NCBI GenBank assembly: GCA_002734065.2 | Contig: NVXU02000028.1 | Span: forward strand, 1 to 64,000 | Length of the DNA: 64,000 nt | Source: Fluviicola sp. | Lineage (GTDB): Bacteria > Bacteroidota > Bacteroidia > Flavobacteriales_D > Crocinitomicaceae | Direction: 5' to 3' | Part shown: positions 9,167-18,448 of the stretch, piece by piece | How the letters are laid out: every line of letters starts with the position of its first letter | Numbering within the stretch: position 1 is the stretch's first letter | Program-made: the position numbers and the translations under genes | Notes under the pieces: model-generated | The model's database searches: none | Seen by the model: the letters and a program-made list of their open reading frames with translations, nothing else | What the model was told of the DNA's origin: nothing

Positions 9167-10249
9167 GTGTTATTTAAGCTACTACAACTTCTTGGATTTG
9201 CTATTGGCGGTGCAGTAATTGCATACATCATAAATATTTTGTTACTTCGATTTTCAAGGTCATTAGGTATTAGAAATAAGAATGATGTAACCATAAGGTG
9301 GAGCAATGAATCAAAACCTTCTCTCGGAGGAATCAGTTTTTTTGTTGTCTTTATTTTTTCAGCAATTGCTTATTCTATCATATTTAGTGATGCTCCAAAT
9401 ATTTTTCAAAATCTTCAATACATAGGCTTATTTGTGGCAGGTTCATTGGCATTCGGAATGGGATTGGCAGATGACGCGTACAATACTCGCCCTCTTTTTA
9501 AATTGTTTATCCAAATTTCTTGCGGTGTTATTTTCGTTGCAACAGGTTCAATGATTGACTTTTTCCATATCTGGACAGCGGATGCGATTCTCACTGTTTT
9601 GTGGGTGGTTGTAATCATGAATTCTCTCAATATGCTCGACAATATGGACGGAATTACTGGAACTACAGTTTTCTTCATTCTACTTACTTGCGTTTTTTCA
9701 AGTTGGATTATCTTTCCTTTCAATGTCAATATTTGGATGCTCATTATGGTCTCTGTTTTGGGTGCAGTTGCAGGTTTTTTAACAATGAACATTCATCCTT
9801 CTAAATTATTTATGGGTGATGCAGGTTCTCAATTTATTGGCCTATTTGTTGCCTTTTTTGGAATGAAATACTTATGGAATATCGGCAACGCAGATCCAAG
9901 TCATGTTCACCCTTCTTGGTTAGGACTTTCTGTTGTGGTTGTTGCCTTCACTCCAGCAATGGTCGATACCTTAACTGTTGTTATCAATCGCTTAAAAAGA
10001 GGTCAATCACCAATGGTTGGGGGTAAAGACCACACAACGCATCACTTGGTTTATGCTGGTCTTTCTGATAGGAAAGTATGGCTGGTTTTTGTTTTGATTG
10101 GCGCACTTTCAACCATCCTTGCCGTTGCCATGGTTAATTTAATTTCGCTCGAAACCTACTATCCGGTTGCGTTCTTTGTGGTTTATTCTGCATTTGTTTT
10201 TGGCTTCTTGTATAAGAATACGATTAAGTATCAGGCTCCGAAGAAGTAG
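9167..10249 (+). CDS. WecA/MraY-like undecaprenyl-phosphate sugar-1-phosphate transferase
   Basis: The 360-residue protein is polytopic (about 10-11 helices) and starts at GTG 9167. The family motifs are LADDAYNTRP, NMLDNMDGITG with the catalytic acidic residues, FMGDAGSQ, and a cytoplasmic loop HTTHHLVYAG. It resembles WecA more than MraY by context, and would transfer a HexNAc-1-phosphate to undecaprenyl phosphate to start exopolysaccharide or O-antigen synthesis. It closes the operon that begins at 4242. The sugar specificity is inferred. Confidence 0.85.
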   Translation: MLFKLLQLLGFAIGGAVIAYIINILLLRFSRSLGIRNKNDVTIRWSNESKPSLGGISFFVVFIFSAIAYSIIFSDAPNIFQNLQYIGLFVAGSLAFGMGLADDAYNTRPLFKLFIQISCGVIFVATGSMIDFFHIWTADAILTVLWVVVIMNSLNMLDNMDGITGTTVFFILLTCVFSSWIIFPFNVNIWMLIMVSVLGAVAGFLTMNIHPSKLFMGDAGSQFIGLFVAFFGMKYLWNIGNADPSHVHPSWLGLSVVVVAFTPAMVDTLTVVINRLKRGQSPMVGGKDHTTHHLVYAGLSDRKVWLVFVLIGALSTILAVAMVNLISLETYYPVAFFVVYSAFVFGFLYKNTIKYQAPKK

Positions 10250-10333
10250 GTGATTTAACATTTATTACGATCGAAAGTTCAATCTCTTTCTCTTGTTCGA
10301 TATTTAGTATTCTTTAATTCGTATTTTCGTAAC

Positions 10334-11239
10334 ATGACAATACAATCCCCCTTAACTATTTTTGCAAGTGCACTATTAATTATCCAATTTTCGTCCTGTA
10401 ATTCGCAAAACGAACGCCCAACACCAGAGCGTACTTATGTAATAGGCGAAGCTGAAAAACATTTTACCATGCCGCCAACTCCAGACTCCATAAGCTTTTG
10501 CGGAGTCACTGTGAGAATGGATAACTTTGATTTAAGAGAACGATTAGACAGAGAATTGATCGTGAACACCTACCGACACAGTGCAACAATCCAGTACATA
10601 AAACGTGCAAAACGATTCTTTCCAGCAATAGAAAAAGCATTGGCGAAGAATGGAATTCCCGAGGATATGAAATACCTCTGCGTTGCCGAAAGCGGATTGG
10701 CGCAAGTAACTTCTCGTTCTGGTGCAAAAGGATTCTGGCAATTCATGCCGGCAACCGCCAAAGAATACGGAATGAAAATCAACTCGGAAATAGACGAGCG
10801 AATGAATGTGGAAAAAAGCACCACGGCGGCTTGCAAATATTTAAATACGGCTTACAAGAAGTTTGACGATTGGTTTTTGGCCGCTGCAGGTTATAACAGA
10901 GGCATGGGAGGTATCCAAAAGGACCTTGATGCGCAAGGTGTTTCCAGTTATTTCGACTTGCAAATGCCGGAAGAAACAAATCGATACGTTTTTAGAATTA
11001 TTGCCTTAAAAATTGTCATGGAGAATCCCGAAGCTTATGGTTTTTATCCTGAAGAATTTGAGCTGTACGAACCCGTCGAAACAAGAACAATTACCGTGAA
11101 TTCTTCCATTCCTAACCTCGCAACTTGGGCAAAAGAAAATGGATCAACGTATAGAATGCTCCGTTTATTAAATACTTGGATTGTTGGAAATAAACTGACA
11201 TTTAGAGGTTCGGAATACAAGATTCAACTGCCGAAATAA
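10334..11239 (+). CDS. Membrane-bound lytic transglycosylase (SLT, MltD-like)
   Basis: The 301-residue lipoprotein has a lipobox FSSC (C22). Its SLT domain has the catalytic glutamate in AESG (about residue 119) followed by GAKGFWQFMPATAKEYG and the AAGYNRGMG segment. The C-terminal part (TITVNSSIPNLATWA to KIQLP) looks like a degenerate LysM-type module. It would cleave peptidoglycan glycan strands from the periplasmic face. Its stop overlaps the uvrA start by one base. Confidence 0.88.
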   Translation: MTIQSPLTIFASALLIIQFSSCNSQNERPTPERTYVIGEAEKHFTMPPTPDSISFCGVTVRMDNFDLRERLDRELIVNTYRHSATIQYIKRAKRFFPAIEKALAKNGIPEDMKYLCVAESGLAQVTSRSGAKGFWQFMPATAKEYGMKINSEIDERMNVEKSTTAACKYLNTAYKKFDDWFLAAAGYNRGMGGIQKDLDAQGVSSYFDLQMPEETNRYVFRIIALKIVMENPEAYGFYPEEFELYEPVETRTITVNSSIPNLATWAKENGSTYRMLRLLNTWIVGNKLTFRGSEYKIQLPK

Positions 11240-14052
11240 TGGCAAAGAAAACATACATAGAGGTTTACGGTGCTCGTGTACACAACTTGAAGAACATTGA
11301 CATCAAGATTCCTCGCAATGAATTAGTGGTCTTTACAGGTTTGAGTGGCAGTGGTAAATCTTCGCTCGCTTTCGATACTATTTTTGCGGAAGGTCAGCGC
11401 CGTTACATCGAAACATTTTCTTCTTATGCACGTCAATTTTTAGGTGGATTAGAACGACCAGATGTCGATAAAATTGAGGGCTTAAGTCCAGTGATTTCTA
11501 TTGAACAAAAAACGGTTTCCCGTTCTCCAAGATCAACTGTCGGTACGATTACCGAGATTTATGATTTCATGCGTTTGCTCTTCGCAAGAGTCGGAACGGC
11601 CTATTCTTACAACACTGGAGAAGCAATGGTTAAGTATTCTGACGACCAAATTGTGGATTTAATCATTGAACAATACGACGGCAAGAAAATTAGTGTGCTT
11701 TCTCCGAAAATTAAGGGAAGAAAAGGACATTATCGTGAATTATTCGAGCAAATTCTCAAAATGGGCTTTACCAAAGTGAGAATTGATGGAGAATTGAAAG
11801 ACATCACGAAAGGAATGCGAACTGACCGCTATAAAATCCACGATATTGAGATTGTCATTGACCGATTGGCGATTAGTAAAAAAGATAGACAACGTATCTA
11901 CGACGATGTTGTCATGGCAATGAAACACGGCGATAAATCCATGATGATTATGGATTTTGAAACGGAAGAAGTTCGCCATTTTAGTCGTTCATTAATGTGC
12001 CCAACAACAGGAATTAGTTACCCAGAACCTGAACCGAATTTGTTCTCTTTTAATTCTCCCTACGGAGCTTGCAAAACGTGCAGTGGTCTTGGAGAAGTGT
12101 CAGAAGTTGACATGGATAAAATCATTCCGGACACATCAAAATCGATTAAAAAAGGCGGTTTGGCACCTTTGGGAGAATACAAACGCAAGTGGATTTTCGA
12201 GCGATTGGATGCTTATTTATCGCAAGAAGGATATTCTTTGACGACGCCATTAAAAGACATGGAAGAATCAGTGCTCGACGTGATTCTCAATGGCAATGAG
12301 GGCTTGGAGCAATCGCAAACATCAAATGCTAATCTTGTAAAGGTTCGTTTTGAAGGTGTGATTCCTTTTATTTCTCGACATTCTGAAGAAAGTTCTGCAG
12401 CTATACAACGCTGGGCGCAAAGTTTTATGAATAAGAACGTTTGTTCAACTTGCAAAGGAACGAGGATTAAAAAAGAAGCACATTTCTTTAAAATTGACGG
12501 AAAAAATATTGGAGAATTAGCAACAACTGACATTTCGGAATTGGCGGAATGGTTCAAAGACGTGGAAACAAAGTTGAGCAAGACACAAAAGAAAATTGCC
12601 GTTGAAATTCTCAAAGAAATCAATGCGCGATTGGGCTTTATTGTTGAGGTTGGATTGACCTATCTTTCATTGCACCGTTCGGCAAAAACTTTGTCGGGTG
12701 GAGAAGCTCAACGCATCCGTTTGGCGACGCAAATCGGAAGCGAACTCATCAACGTTTTGTACATTCTTGACGAACCTTCTATCGGTTTGCATCAACGAGA
12801 TAATTCTCGGTTAATAAAGTCTCTGCAACGTTTACGGGACACAGGAAATTCGGTCATAGTGGTCGAACACGACAAAGAAATGATAGAAGCAGCCGATTTT
12901 GTCGTTGATTTAGGTCCTGGAGCAGGGAAAAACGGTGGAGAGGTTGTAAATGCGTCACCGATTGGTCAATTGCAGAATGAGAATTCGCTCACCAATCAAT
13001 ATTTAACAGGCAAAAAAAAGATAGAAGTTCCAAAAAAACGCAGAAAAGGCAATGGAAAAAAGCTGATTTTGAAAGGAGCAACGGGTAGGAATTTACAGAA
13101 CGTCAACCTGACCATTCCCCTGGGGACGATGACCTGTGTGACGGGGGTTTCTGGCAGTGGAAAATCGTCGCTGATTAACCAGACTTTGTATCCAATTCTC
13201 TTGAAAGAAATTTACCACGGCGTGAAAAAACCACTGCCGTATAAGTCCATTTCGGGCATGCAACATTTGGACAAAGTCATCGAGATTGACCAAAGTCCAA
13301 TTGGGCGAACTCCACGTTCTAATCCGGCAACTTACACAAAGTTATTCGATGAAATTCGCAGTATTTTTGCCAGTTTACCAGAAGCACAAATCAGAGGTTA
13401 TAAACCCGGTCGTTTTTCATTCAACGTTGTTGGTGGAAGATGCGAAACGTGCAAAGGCGGTGGAATGAAAGTCATAGAAATGAACTTCTTGCCTGATGTT
13501 TTGGTAGAATGCGAAACCTGCAATGGGAGACGATACAACCGAGAAACTTTAGAGGTTCGCTACAAGGGAAAGTCAATCAGTGATGTTCTTGAAATGACCA
13601 TTGCATCTGCCTCTCCGTTCTTTGCAAGTATTCCGAAGATACACAGAATTCTCTCCACTTTGGTTTCCGTAGGCTTGGGTTATGTGAAGTTGGGGCAACC
13701 TTCAACCACCTTATCGGGAGGAGAAGCGCAACGGATAAAACTCTCGGCAGAATTGTCAAAAAAAGGCACGGGAAATACAATGTACATCCTCGATGAACCT
13801 TCCACAGGTTTGCATTTCGAGGACATTAAAATGCTGTTGGCAGTTCTCCAGCGATTGGTGGATGAGGGCAACACAGTTTTGGTGATAGAACACAACCTCG
13901 ACATCGTAAAAGTAGCCGATCACATTGTGGACATTGGTCCTGATGGCGGTAAATTTGGCGGAGAAATTGTTTGCGCTGGAACACCGGAGGAGATTGTGAA
14001 GAAGAGTCAAGATGTTTCGTTTACGGCGAAGTATTTGGCGGGGGAGGTGTAG
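11239..14052 (+). CDS. uvrA: Excinuclease ABC subunit A
   Basis: The 937-residue protein is of normal length. It has two ABC ATPase modules with Walker [10 protein letters not shown] (about 33) and GVSGSGKSS (about 637) and signatures [11 protein letters not shown] and [11 protein letters not shown]. Its zinc modules are ACKTC and CETCKGG/CETCNG. The first zinc finger reads CPTTG rather than CPxC, a variant I believe is common in Bacteroidota. It recognises DNA damage with UvrB. It overlaps the transglycosylase stop by one base. Its stop lies four bases from the first attC-like core of the accessory stretch. Confidence 0.97.
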   Translation: MAKKTYIEVYGARVHNLKNIDIKIPRNELVVFTGLSGSGKSSLAFDTIFAEGQRRYIETFSSYARQFLGGLERPDVDKIEGLSPVISIEQKTVSRSPRSTVGTITEIYDFMRLLFARVGTAYSYNTGEAMVKYSDDQIVDLIIEQYDGKKISVLSPKIKGRKGHYRELFEQILKMGFTKVRIDGELKDITKGMRTDRYKIHDIEIVIDRLAISKKDRQRIYDDVVMAMKHGDKSMMIMDFETEEVRHFSRSLMCPTTGISYPEPEPNLFSFNSPYGACKTCSGLGEVSEVDMDKIIPDTSKSIKKGGLAPLGEYKRKWIFERLDAYLSQEGYSLTTPLKDMEESVLDVILNGNEGLEQSQTSNANLVKVRFEGVIPFISRHSEESSAAIQRWAQSFMNKNVCSTCKGTRIKKEAHFFKIDGKNIGELATTDISELAEWFKDVETKLSKTQKKIAVEILKEINARLGFIVEVGLTYLSLHRSAKTLSGGEAQRIRLATQIGSELINVLYILDEPSIGLHQRDNSRLIKSLQRLRDTGNSVIVVEHDKEMIEAADFVVDLGPGAGKNGGEVVNASPIGQLQNENSLTNQYLTGKKKIEVPKKRRKGNGKKLILKGATGRNLQNVNLTIPLGTMTCVTGVSGSGKSSLINQTLYPILLKEIYHGVKKPLPYKSISGMQHLDKVIEIDQSPIGRTPRSNPATYTKLFDEIRSIFASLPEAQIRGYKPGRFSFNVVGGRCETCKGGGMKVIEMNFLPDVLVECETCNGRRYNRETLEVRYKGKSISDVLEMTIASASPFFASIPKIHRILSTLVSVGLGYVKLGQPSTTLSGGEAQRIKLSAELSKKGTGNTMYILDEPSTGLHFEDIKMLLAVLQRLVDEGNTVLVIEHNLDIVKVADHIVDIGPDGGKFGGEIVCAGTPEEIVKKSQDVSFTAKYLAGEV

Positions 14053-14055
14053 GCG

Positions 14056-14187
14056 GTTAACGGTTCAGGCTACAATGACGTGCGTCTTTTAACCTTGATT
14101 AGTTTTAGAAATAAAGATAGTCATTTTCGAGTAAACAATGGTTCGAAGAGTAAGCGGAGCATGCATTTGTAGGTAGTGTTATGCGTA
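14056..14187 (-). other. attC-like recombination site abutting uvrA
   Basis: Read on the minus strand, the site runs from an inverse core TACGCATAAC (14187-14178) to a core GTTAACC (14062-14056). The arms CTACAAATG (after the inverse core) and CATTGTAG (before the core) pair with an extrahelical base, as in attC stems. Its 132-bp length is within the attC range. The inverse core is a 10-base perfect complement of the start of the same cassette at 16070. No integrase is present in the window. Confidence 0.6.
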
Positions 14188-16070
14188 TTTACTCCCTTAT
14201 CATAGTTGTTTCAGATGTAGCATTGTTAACAGCTGGTAGGAAAAAGTATCTTCTTCTACCCGTGACGGTACTTGAATCATTTCCCATAGCCAACTATTTC
14301 TGATGTGGCGTTATTCTAATAGGTGGTCGTTAAGAACGCACTATTACCATGATAGAGAAATATTTGAGAAGGTGAAGGAGTTTAGGTTGTGGAAGTGATT
14401 ATATACAACTAATTGGATTTACGAAATTTACCAATCAAAGGTCCATGAGAATATATAACAGCATCTCCAAATCCAACATCTATTATATTCAACTTCGCAT
14501 TTCTCATTCCTCCAACGATATATCTATAATTATCCGAATCTGTGTAGATTTTGAAAGAATGGTTTCTATAAGTAGGAAGCTTAATTATATCCACTTGCTG
14601 TAATGAACCATCGGTTAAAATTGTGGCAAGAAACATTTTTTCAAAATACCCTAAGCTATCGAAAACAATCTCTCCCACTTTATAGCTTATATCAAAATAC
14701 CCTAATAATAACAATTCATCATTATTAAGGGCTAAATCCTTTACAACAGAAGAGGATATTGGTTTAACCCAGTTCATGACTCCATTTGAACTGACCGACA
14801 CAATCATTGAGCTGTAAAAATTGATAGCATCAATGCCTATGTCATAAAATGTTCCTGTATCGTTTTTCATTCGATAGCTAACATATACTCCTTCTTTATC
14901 TCCGCAGATTGCCATACATTCTGCCTTTATATTAGGACTATCTAAAACCCAAAGCTGGTCTCCTTTTGTTGAATAGCATGCAATATATGGCTTCCATAAC
15001 CTTTTCTTAAACTCTTTAGTTTTTGTTACAGCAACTCCAGCGACATAAAGAGAATTATTCGTGACAGCTATATGAAATTTTGAGGAATAATATGAGGTTC
15101 CATCAAAATCAAAAAATGCTTGATGAGCTTGTACTGGAGTTCCCTTCTTATTCAAAAACAAAATGAAACCAGCGTCTCCAGATTCAGAGGTCAACTGAAA
15201 TTCAGAACATAGAGTTGTACCATGCTCTTGATTTCCGGTCAGCACGTAACCATTTCGGCATGCTTTAAAGTCATGAATATTAAGGTCTCCATATTCATTC
15301 TCAAAAACTCTTTCTAATCTGGTATGCTTACCCTTTGAGTTTATGTGAAAGAGATAATACCCTTTCGTTAAACTATCAAATACAGAAGGCAACCATCCTC
15401 TGGTAATTCCAACGCTATCAACCCATTGTCTCGTTTCTTTAACCCTAATTAATAAAACCGTTGAACTAGACTGATGACATACACCTAGTACCTCTGTGCG
15501 CTGTTGATACAATCTATAGTTCCAGTTGACAATTCCCTCAGATGAATAACTGATAATAATATTTTGACGAGATATAAAAGTCCCTTGCTCAATAGTATCA
15601 TTATTCCCATCATATATTACAGGCTCAGTAGGTCCCCGCTTAATTGGAACTCCTACAACTACAACATTTCCAGAATTATCCATTGAGGAGTAATCATAAA
15701 CCATATCCAAAGAAGTAGCACTTGCACACCACTCAAATTGACTTACAGTATCTATTTGGCATGAGGAATTAAATAATACTAAAATGAATATAAGTCGTAA
15801 CATAAATATATAAGTCCATTGAAGTTAGAAAGTTACTCATTTTAACAAAAGTCCACTCCACAAAAAAAAACCTCATCAGTAATATTGACAAGATTACAAT
15901 GGTCAAAAAATAATTAAGAAGTTTAGGTTGTAGAGAAGAGGTGGTATTTGAAAAAGAACTACAACCATACCCTGTATAGGATTTGAACCACTGCTACTTA
16001 CCACAACCAAATACAACTGAAGTTACTATATGGTGAGGCTGCATGAGAATTATCTACTATTACGCATAAC
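14178..16070 (-). mobile_element. Candidate integron-type gene cassette carrying one lipoprotein gene
   Basis: GTTATGCGTA at 14178-14187 and its exact complement TACGCATAAC at 16061-16070 bracket a 1.9 kb segment with a single minus-strand gene. The cassette start being complementary to its own inverse core is the rule for integron cassettes. Between the gene stop and the inverse core (14188-14408) two imperfect copies of a roughly 40-base sequence occur (near 14199-14240 and 14286-14328), which I cannot explain. The region 14053-14408 holds no gene. Confidence 0.55.
14409..15803 (-). CDS. Secreted lipoprotein of unknown function, propeller-like
   Basis: The 464-residue protein has a hydrophobic leader ending in a lipobox-like NSSC (C15). 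The rest is beta-rich with recurring Gly-Asn and aromatic positions, such as GNVVVVG, GYVLTGNQ, LYVAGVAVT and LLLLGYF, spaced about 40-60 residues apart. This suggests a beta-propeller of the SBBP/PQQ sort. There is no T9SS tail. It is the only gene of a cassette-like segment. I cannot name its function. Confidence 0.7.
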   Translation of the reverse strand: MLRLIFILVLFNSSCQIDTVSQFEWCASATSLDMVYDYSSMDNSGNVVVVGVPIKRGPTEPVIYDGNNDTIEQGTFISRQNIIISYSSEGIVNWNYRLYQQRTEVLGVCHQSSSTVLLIRVKETRQWVDSVGITRGWLPSVFDSLTKGYYLFHINSKGKHTRLERVFENEYGDLNIHDFKACRNGYVLTGNQEHGTTLCSEFQLTSESGDAGFILFLNKKGTPVQAHQAFFDFDGTSYYSSKFHIAVTNNSLYVAGVAVTKTKEFKKRLWKPYIACYSTKGDQLWVLDSPNIKAECMAICGDKEGVYVSYRMKNDTGTFYDIGIDAINFYSSMIVSVSSNGVMNWVKPISSSVVKDLALNNDELLLLGYFDISYKVGEIVFDSLGYFEKMFLATILTDGSLQQVDIIKLPTYRNHSFKIYTDSDNYRYIVGGMRNAKLNIIDVGFGDAVIYSHGPLIGKFRKSN

Positions 16071-16279
16071 GGTATAATAATGCACATATGTGCATTATCC
16101 GCCTAGTGTTTTTATTTCAAATATAGTAAGTCTAAAGATTTCTTCACAGTTTGCCTACACTTTTTTAAGAATTTCCAAATTCAATTTTTCCAAATTCTTC
16201 ATCTTTTCCATTCTCACAGCACATCTCAAACGTCAATGGTATCAGCACCTACAGAAGTTTGCAAAGGTTTTTTTATTAC
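15804..16279. other. Gene-free stretch with a second attC-like core and a 22-bp palindrome
   Basis: Positions 16077-16098 form a perfect 22-base palindrome centred on CATATG. It sits inside a compact attC-like site (16064-16110): on the minus strand AACACTAGG at one end and CCGTTATGC at the other, with GG/CC and ATAAT/ATTAT outer arms. Its core is the start of the cassette below. A tRNA-like word near 15977 is discussed as rejected. No coding sequence is credible here. Confidence 0.5.
16200..16270 (-). repeat. Dispersed repeat, copy 1
   Basis: On the plus strand it reads CATTCTCACAG (16209-16219), exactly 37 bases, then GTTTGCAAAGG (16257-16267). It is about 85-90 percent identical along its length to copy 2 at 17248-17318. 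It lies just 3' of the minus-strand gene ending at 16280. Confidence 0.75.
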
Positions 16280-17116
16280 CTACTTCTTCTTTCCGTCTAT
16301 TTTTTTAATTTTATTTTCGGGTAAATAATTTTGTTCTGAAACTATTTTTTGTCCAGATTCTAATTCAAGAGCTTTCCTTGCGTCTCCTGCAATTGCACCA
16401 CCTTTTTTAGCAACATCCTTATTTTCTAAAAATCCTTGGGCATCTATATTTCTTGCAATTTCTGTTGTAGAAGCTTCTCCAAGCATTGAGAAAATCAATT
16501 CTAAATCACTCATGTGGTCTCGAAGATTTTCTCTTTTAAGCCCTTTAATTTCTTTGTATTCTGAAGGAGTGAGTCCGAAAGCCGCTTTAGAAATTTCTGC
16601 GGTTAAAATAGCATATTCTTGGTGTTCTTTTATTCCTCTTTCTTTCCATTCATCTGTCAATTCTTCACGAATAGCAATACTTCGCATCCGTTTTTCAATC
16701 CAATCGTCGGGATAGCCTTTGGCTTTATAAATCTCTCTCGCTCTTTTTGAAGCTAATTCAGGATCTTCAATCTCTTGAAGTCTTTCGTAACCGACTTTTG
16801 CTAACCATCTTTTAAATGGCTCTGCCTTTGGAGAAGGAATTGATTGAATAATTCTTAAAAGCCCTTCGGTGTCTGCGCAGTCTGTTTCTCTTAATTTTCC
16901 ATCAGGGGCTTCTAATTTCAACTGTACGATATTTTCGTACAGTTCATTATAACCTTCTTTTGTAAGCTTTCTTTTTAAGTCACTCCAATACCTACGAGCA
17001 TTTGAACTTTCCGTTAATACTTGAACTACATCAATGATAGCGAAATACCATTTTTGGTCTGTTTCATTAAAGGTAGTTCTAATTTGTTTGTCTTGAAAAA
17101 GTTTAATATTGCTCAT
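16280..17116 (-). CDS. BRO-N/DinD-like protein (phage antirepressor family)
   Basis: The start is ATG at 17116, giving 278 residues; an upstream reading of 22 more residues is less likely, because MSNIKLF is the usual family start. The BRO-N domain (about 1-110) has W-x-FAIIDVVQVLT, the pattern ARRYWSDLK, and TDCADTEGLLRIIQSIPSPKAEPFKRWLAKVG. The C-terminal half (DEWKERGIKEHQEYAILT onward) matches DinD-like proteins. These are DNA-binding or damage-inducible proteins often found on mobile DNA. The gene sits alone between two 70-base direct repeats, which suggests recent acquisition. Confidence 0.85.
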   Translation of the reverse strand: MSNIKLFQDKQIRTTFNETDQKWYFAIIDVVQVLTESSNARRYWSDLKRKLTKEGYNELYENIVQLKLEAPDGKLRETDCADTEGLLRIIQSIPSPKAEPFKRWLAKVGYERLQEIEDPELASKRAREIYKAKGYPDDWIEKRMRSIAIREELTDEWKERGIKEHQEYAILTAEISKAAFGLTPSEYKEIKGLKRENLRDHMSDLELIFSMLGEASTTEIARNIDAQGFLENKDVAKKGGAIAGDARKALELESGQKIVSEQNYLPENKIKKIDGKKK

Positions 17117-17247
17117 GGTCAAGTAAATTTCTAAGGAGTAATAAAAATAAGAATTTATTTTACTTTTTCTCGCTTTCTGCAACAGTATTTGCTAAGATTA
17201 TGGTCTTAAATATATTAATTTATTTATTCGGACTTTTAGTGTTTTAC

Positions 17248-17318
17248 CATCTTTTTCATTCTCACAGCACATCTCGAATCTCAATGACATCAGCACCTAC
17301 AAGAGTTTGCAAAGATTT
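17248..17318 (-). repeat. Dispersed repeat, copy 2
   Basis: CATTCTCACAG (17257-17267), 37 bases, GTTTGCAAAG (17305-17314). It flanks the BRO-like gene on the side opposite copy 1, in the same orientation. The gap 17117-17428 also holds an attC-like stretch on the minus strand between AACACTAG (near 17396) and GTTAAAT (17321-17315). I see no gene in this gap. Confidence 0.75.
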
Positions 17319-17428
17319 AACACCACCATAGTCACTTCTCTAATGCTTTACGATGTGTCTGTTTTGTTTCGTTTACGGCGGAGTTGCTAGTGTTAACGAT
17401 ATATTCCCATAGAACAACGCTACTATCG

Positions 17429-18289
17429 TCATTTGAATGGCTTTAGAAATTGATTTTTGAATCCTTGAGTATCTTTTTCACCTTGAACTCCAACTTGCTC
17501 TACTTTTCTTTCTTTAGGCCATAGGAAGGTTCCAAATAAAAGGTCCCAAACAATGAGGGCTTTTCCATAATTGTGATTTGATTCCGCTTCCAATTGAGAA
17601 TGATGCCATCGGTGTAATTCCGCAGTGTTAAAAACGTAGTTCAAATAACCAGCTTTGAACTTGATATTCACGTGCTCCAAAAACCCTGTGATACCTGAAA
17701 AAACAAGAAGCATTACAATGAGTTCATCTGAGACATTCAATAGTAATACCGGTATAAAATAAGCTGTACTACTTAACAAGGCATCGAAAAAATGAAATCG
17801 TCCAGAATTAGCCCAATACACACGTTTTGAAGAATGATGTATAGCATGTAGTTTCCATAATTTAGGCACAGTATGGCTCAGTCGATGCATCCAGTAATAG
17901 CAAAATTCAGAAAGTATAAGTACAATAATAAAGGCCCATATGAAACCGTAATTTGATTCTAGAAATTCGTTATGAAACGTTTTTGACATCCATGTATTTG
18001 GAACAATAAGCAATAGAGTTAAAAGGAATTGGCCCAAATGTATTGCAGTTGGAAGCGTAATGAAAGTTTGTAATAAGTCTGTTTTAAAGTCACCACGATT
18101 CAAATTCCATTTTTTGTCGTAGGGCATATATCGTTCGAGAAACACAAATAATACTAATAATGGGGTCAATAAGAGTAGTGGAACAATTATAAAATAAGAT
18201 TCTGGCAACATTTGAATAAATGCAAATGCGAGCAACATTGAAGCCAAAACAACTGTTGGGTAAAAAAGGTGTTGAAGAACTATTTTCAT
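17429..18289 (-). CDS. Sterol desaturase/fatty acid hydroxylase family membrane protein
   Basis: The 286-residue protein has about five membrane helices and the di-iron histidine clusters of this superfamily: HRLSH, HAIHH and HRWHH with an intervening EHVN. It would hydroxylate or desaturate a lipid at the membrane, using oxygen. The substrate is unknown; carotenoid, sterol-like and alkylglycerol substrates are all known in the family. It lies between the BRO-like gene and a POT-type transporter, all on the minus strand. Confidence 0.85.
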   Translation of the reverse strand: MKIVLQHLFYPTVVLASMLLAFAFIQMLPESYFIIVPLLLLTPLLVLFVFLERYMPYDKKWNLNRGDFKTDLLQTFITLPTAIHLGQFLLTLLLIVPNTWMSKTFHNEFLESNYGFIWAFIIVLILSEFCYYWMHRLSHTVPKLWKLHAIHHSSKRVYWANSGRFHFFDALLSSTAYFIPVLLLNVSDELIVMLLVFSGITGFLEHVNIKFKAGYLNYVFNTAELHRWHHSQLEAESNHNYGKALIVWDLLFGTFLWPKERKVEQVGVQGEKDTQGFKNQFLKPFK

Positions 18290-18448
18290 CGATTATTTCA
18301 TTGAATTTGCTTTGCTTATAGTGATACTCTTATGTTCCAATTATGACTTCGTTTTTTTCGTAATCCGTCTTTAAATTACCATTTTCTTGTTCGAAAATAT
18401 AAGCGAGAGCTTCAAGTTGATGATTGCTTAGCTTCATTTAGAATTGAG

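Noticed and set aside
15977-15987. GGATTTGAACC, the reverse complement of a tRNA T-loop (GGTTCAAATCC)
   Set aside because: The flanking bases do not form a five-base T stem and no acceptor or anticodon arm can be found around it.
14178-16070. Reading the inverted cores as transposon terminal repeats (MITE or IS)
   Set aside because: There is no transposase, no target-site duplication outside the arms, and each segment has different arms complementary only to itself, which fits cassettes better.
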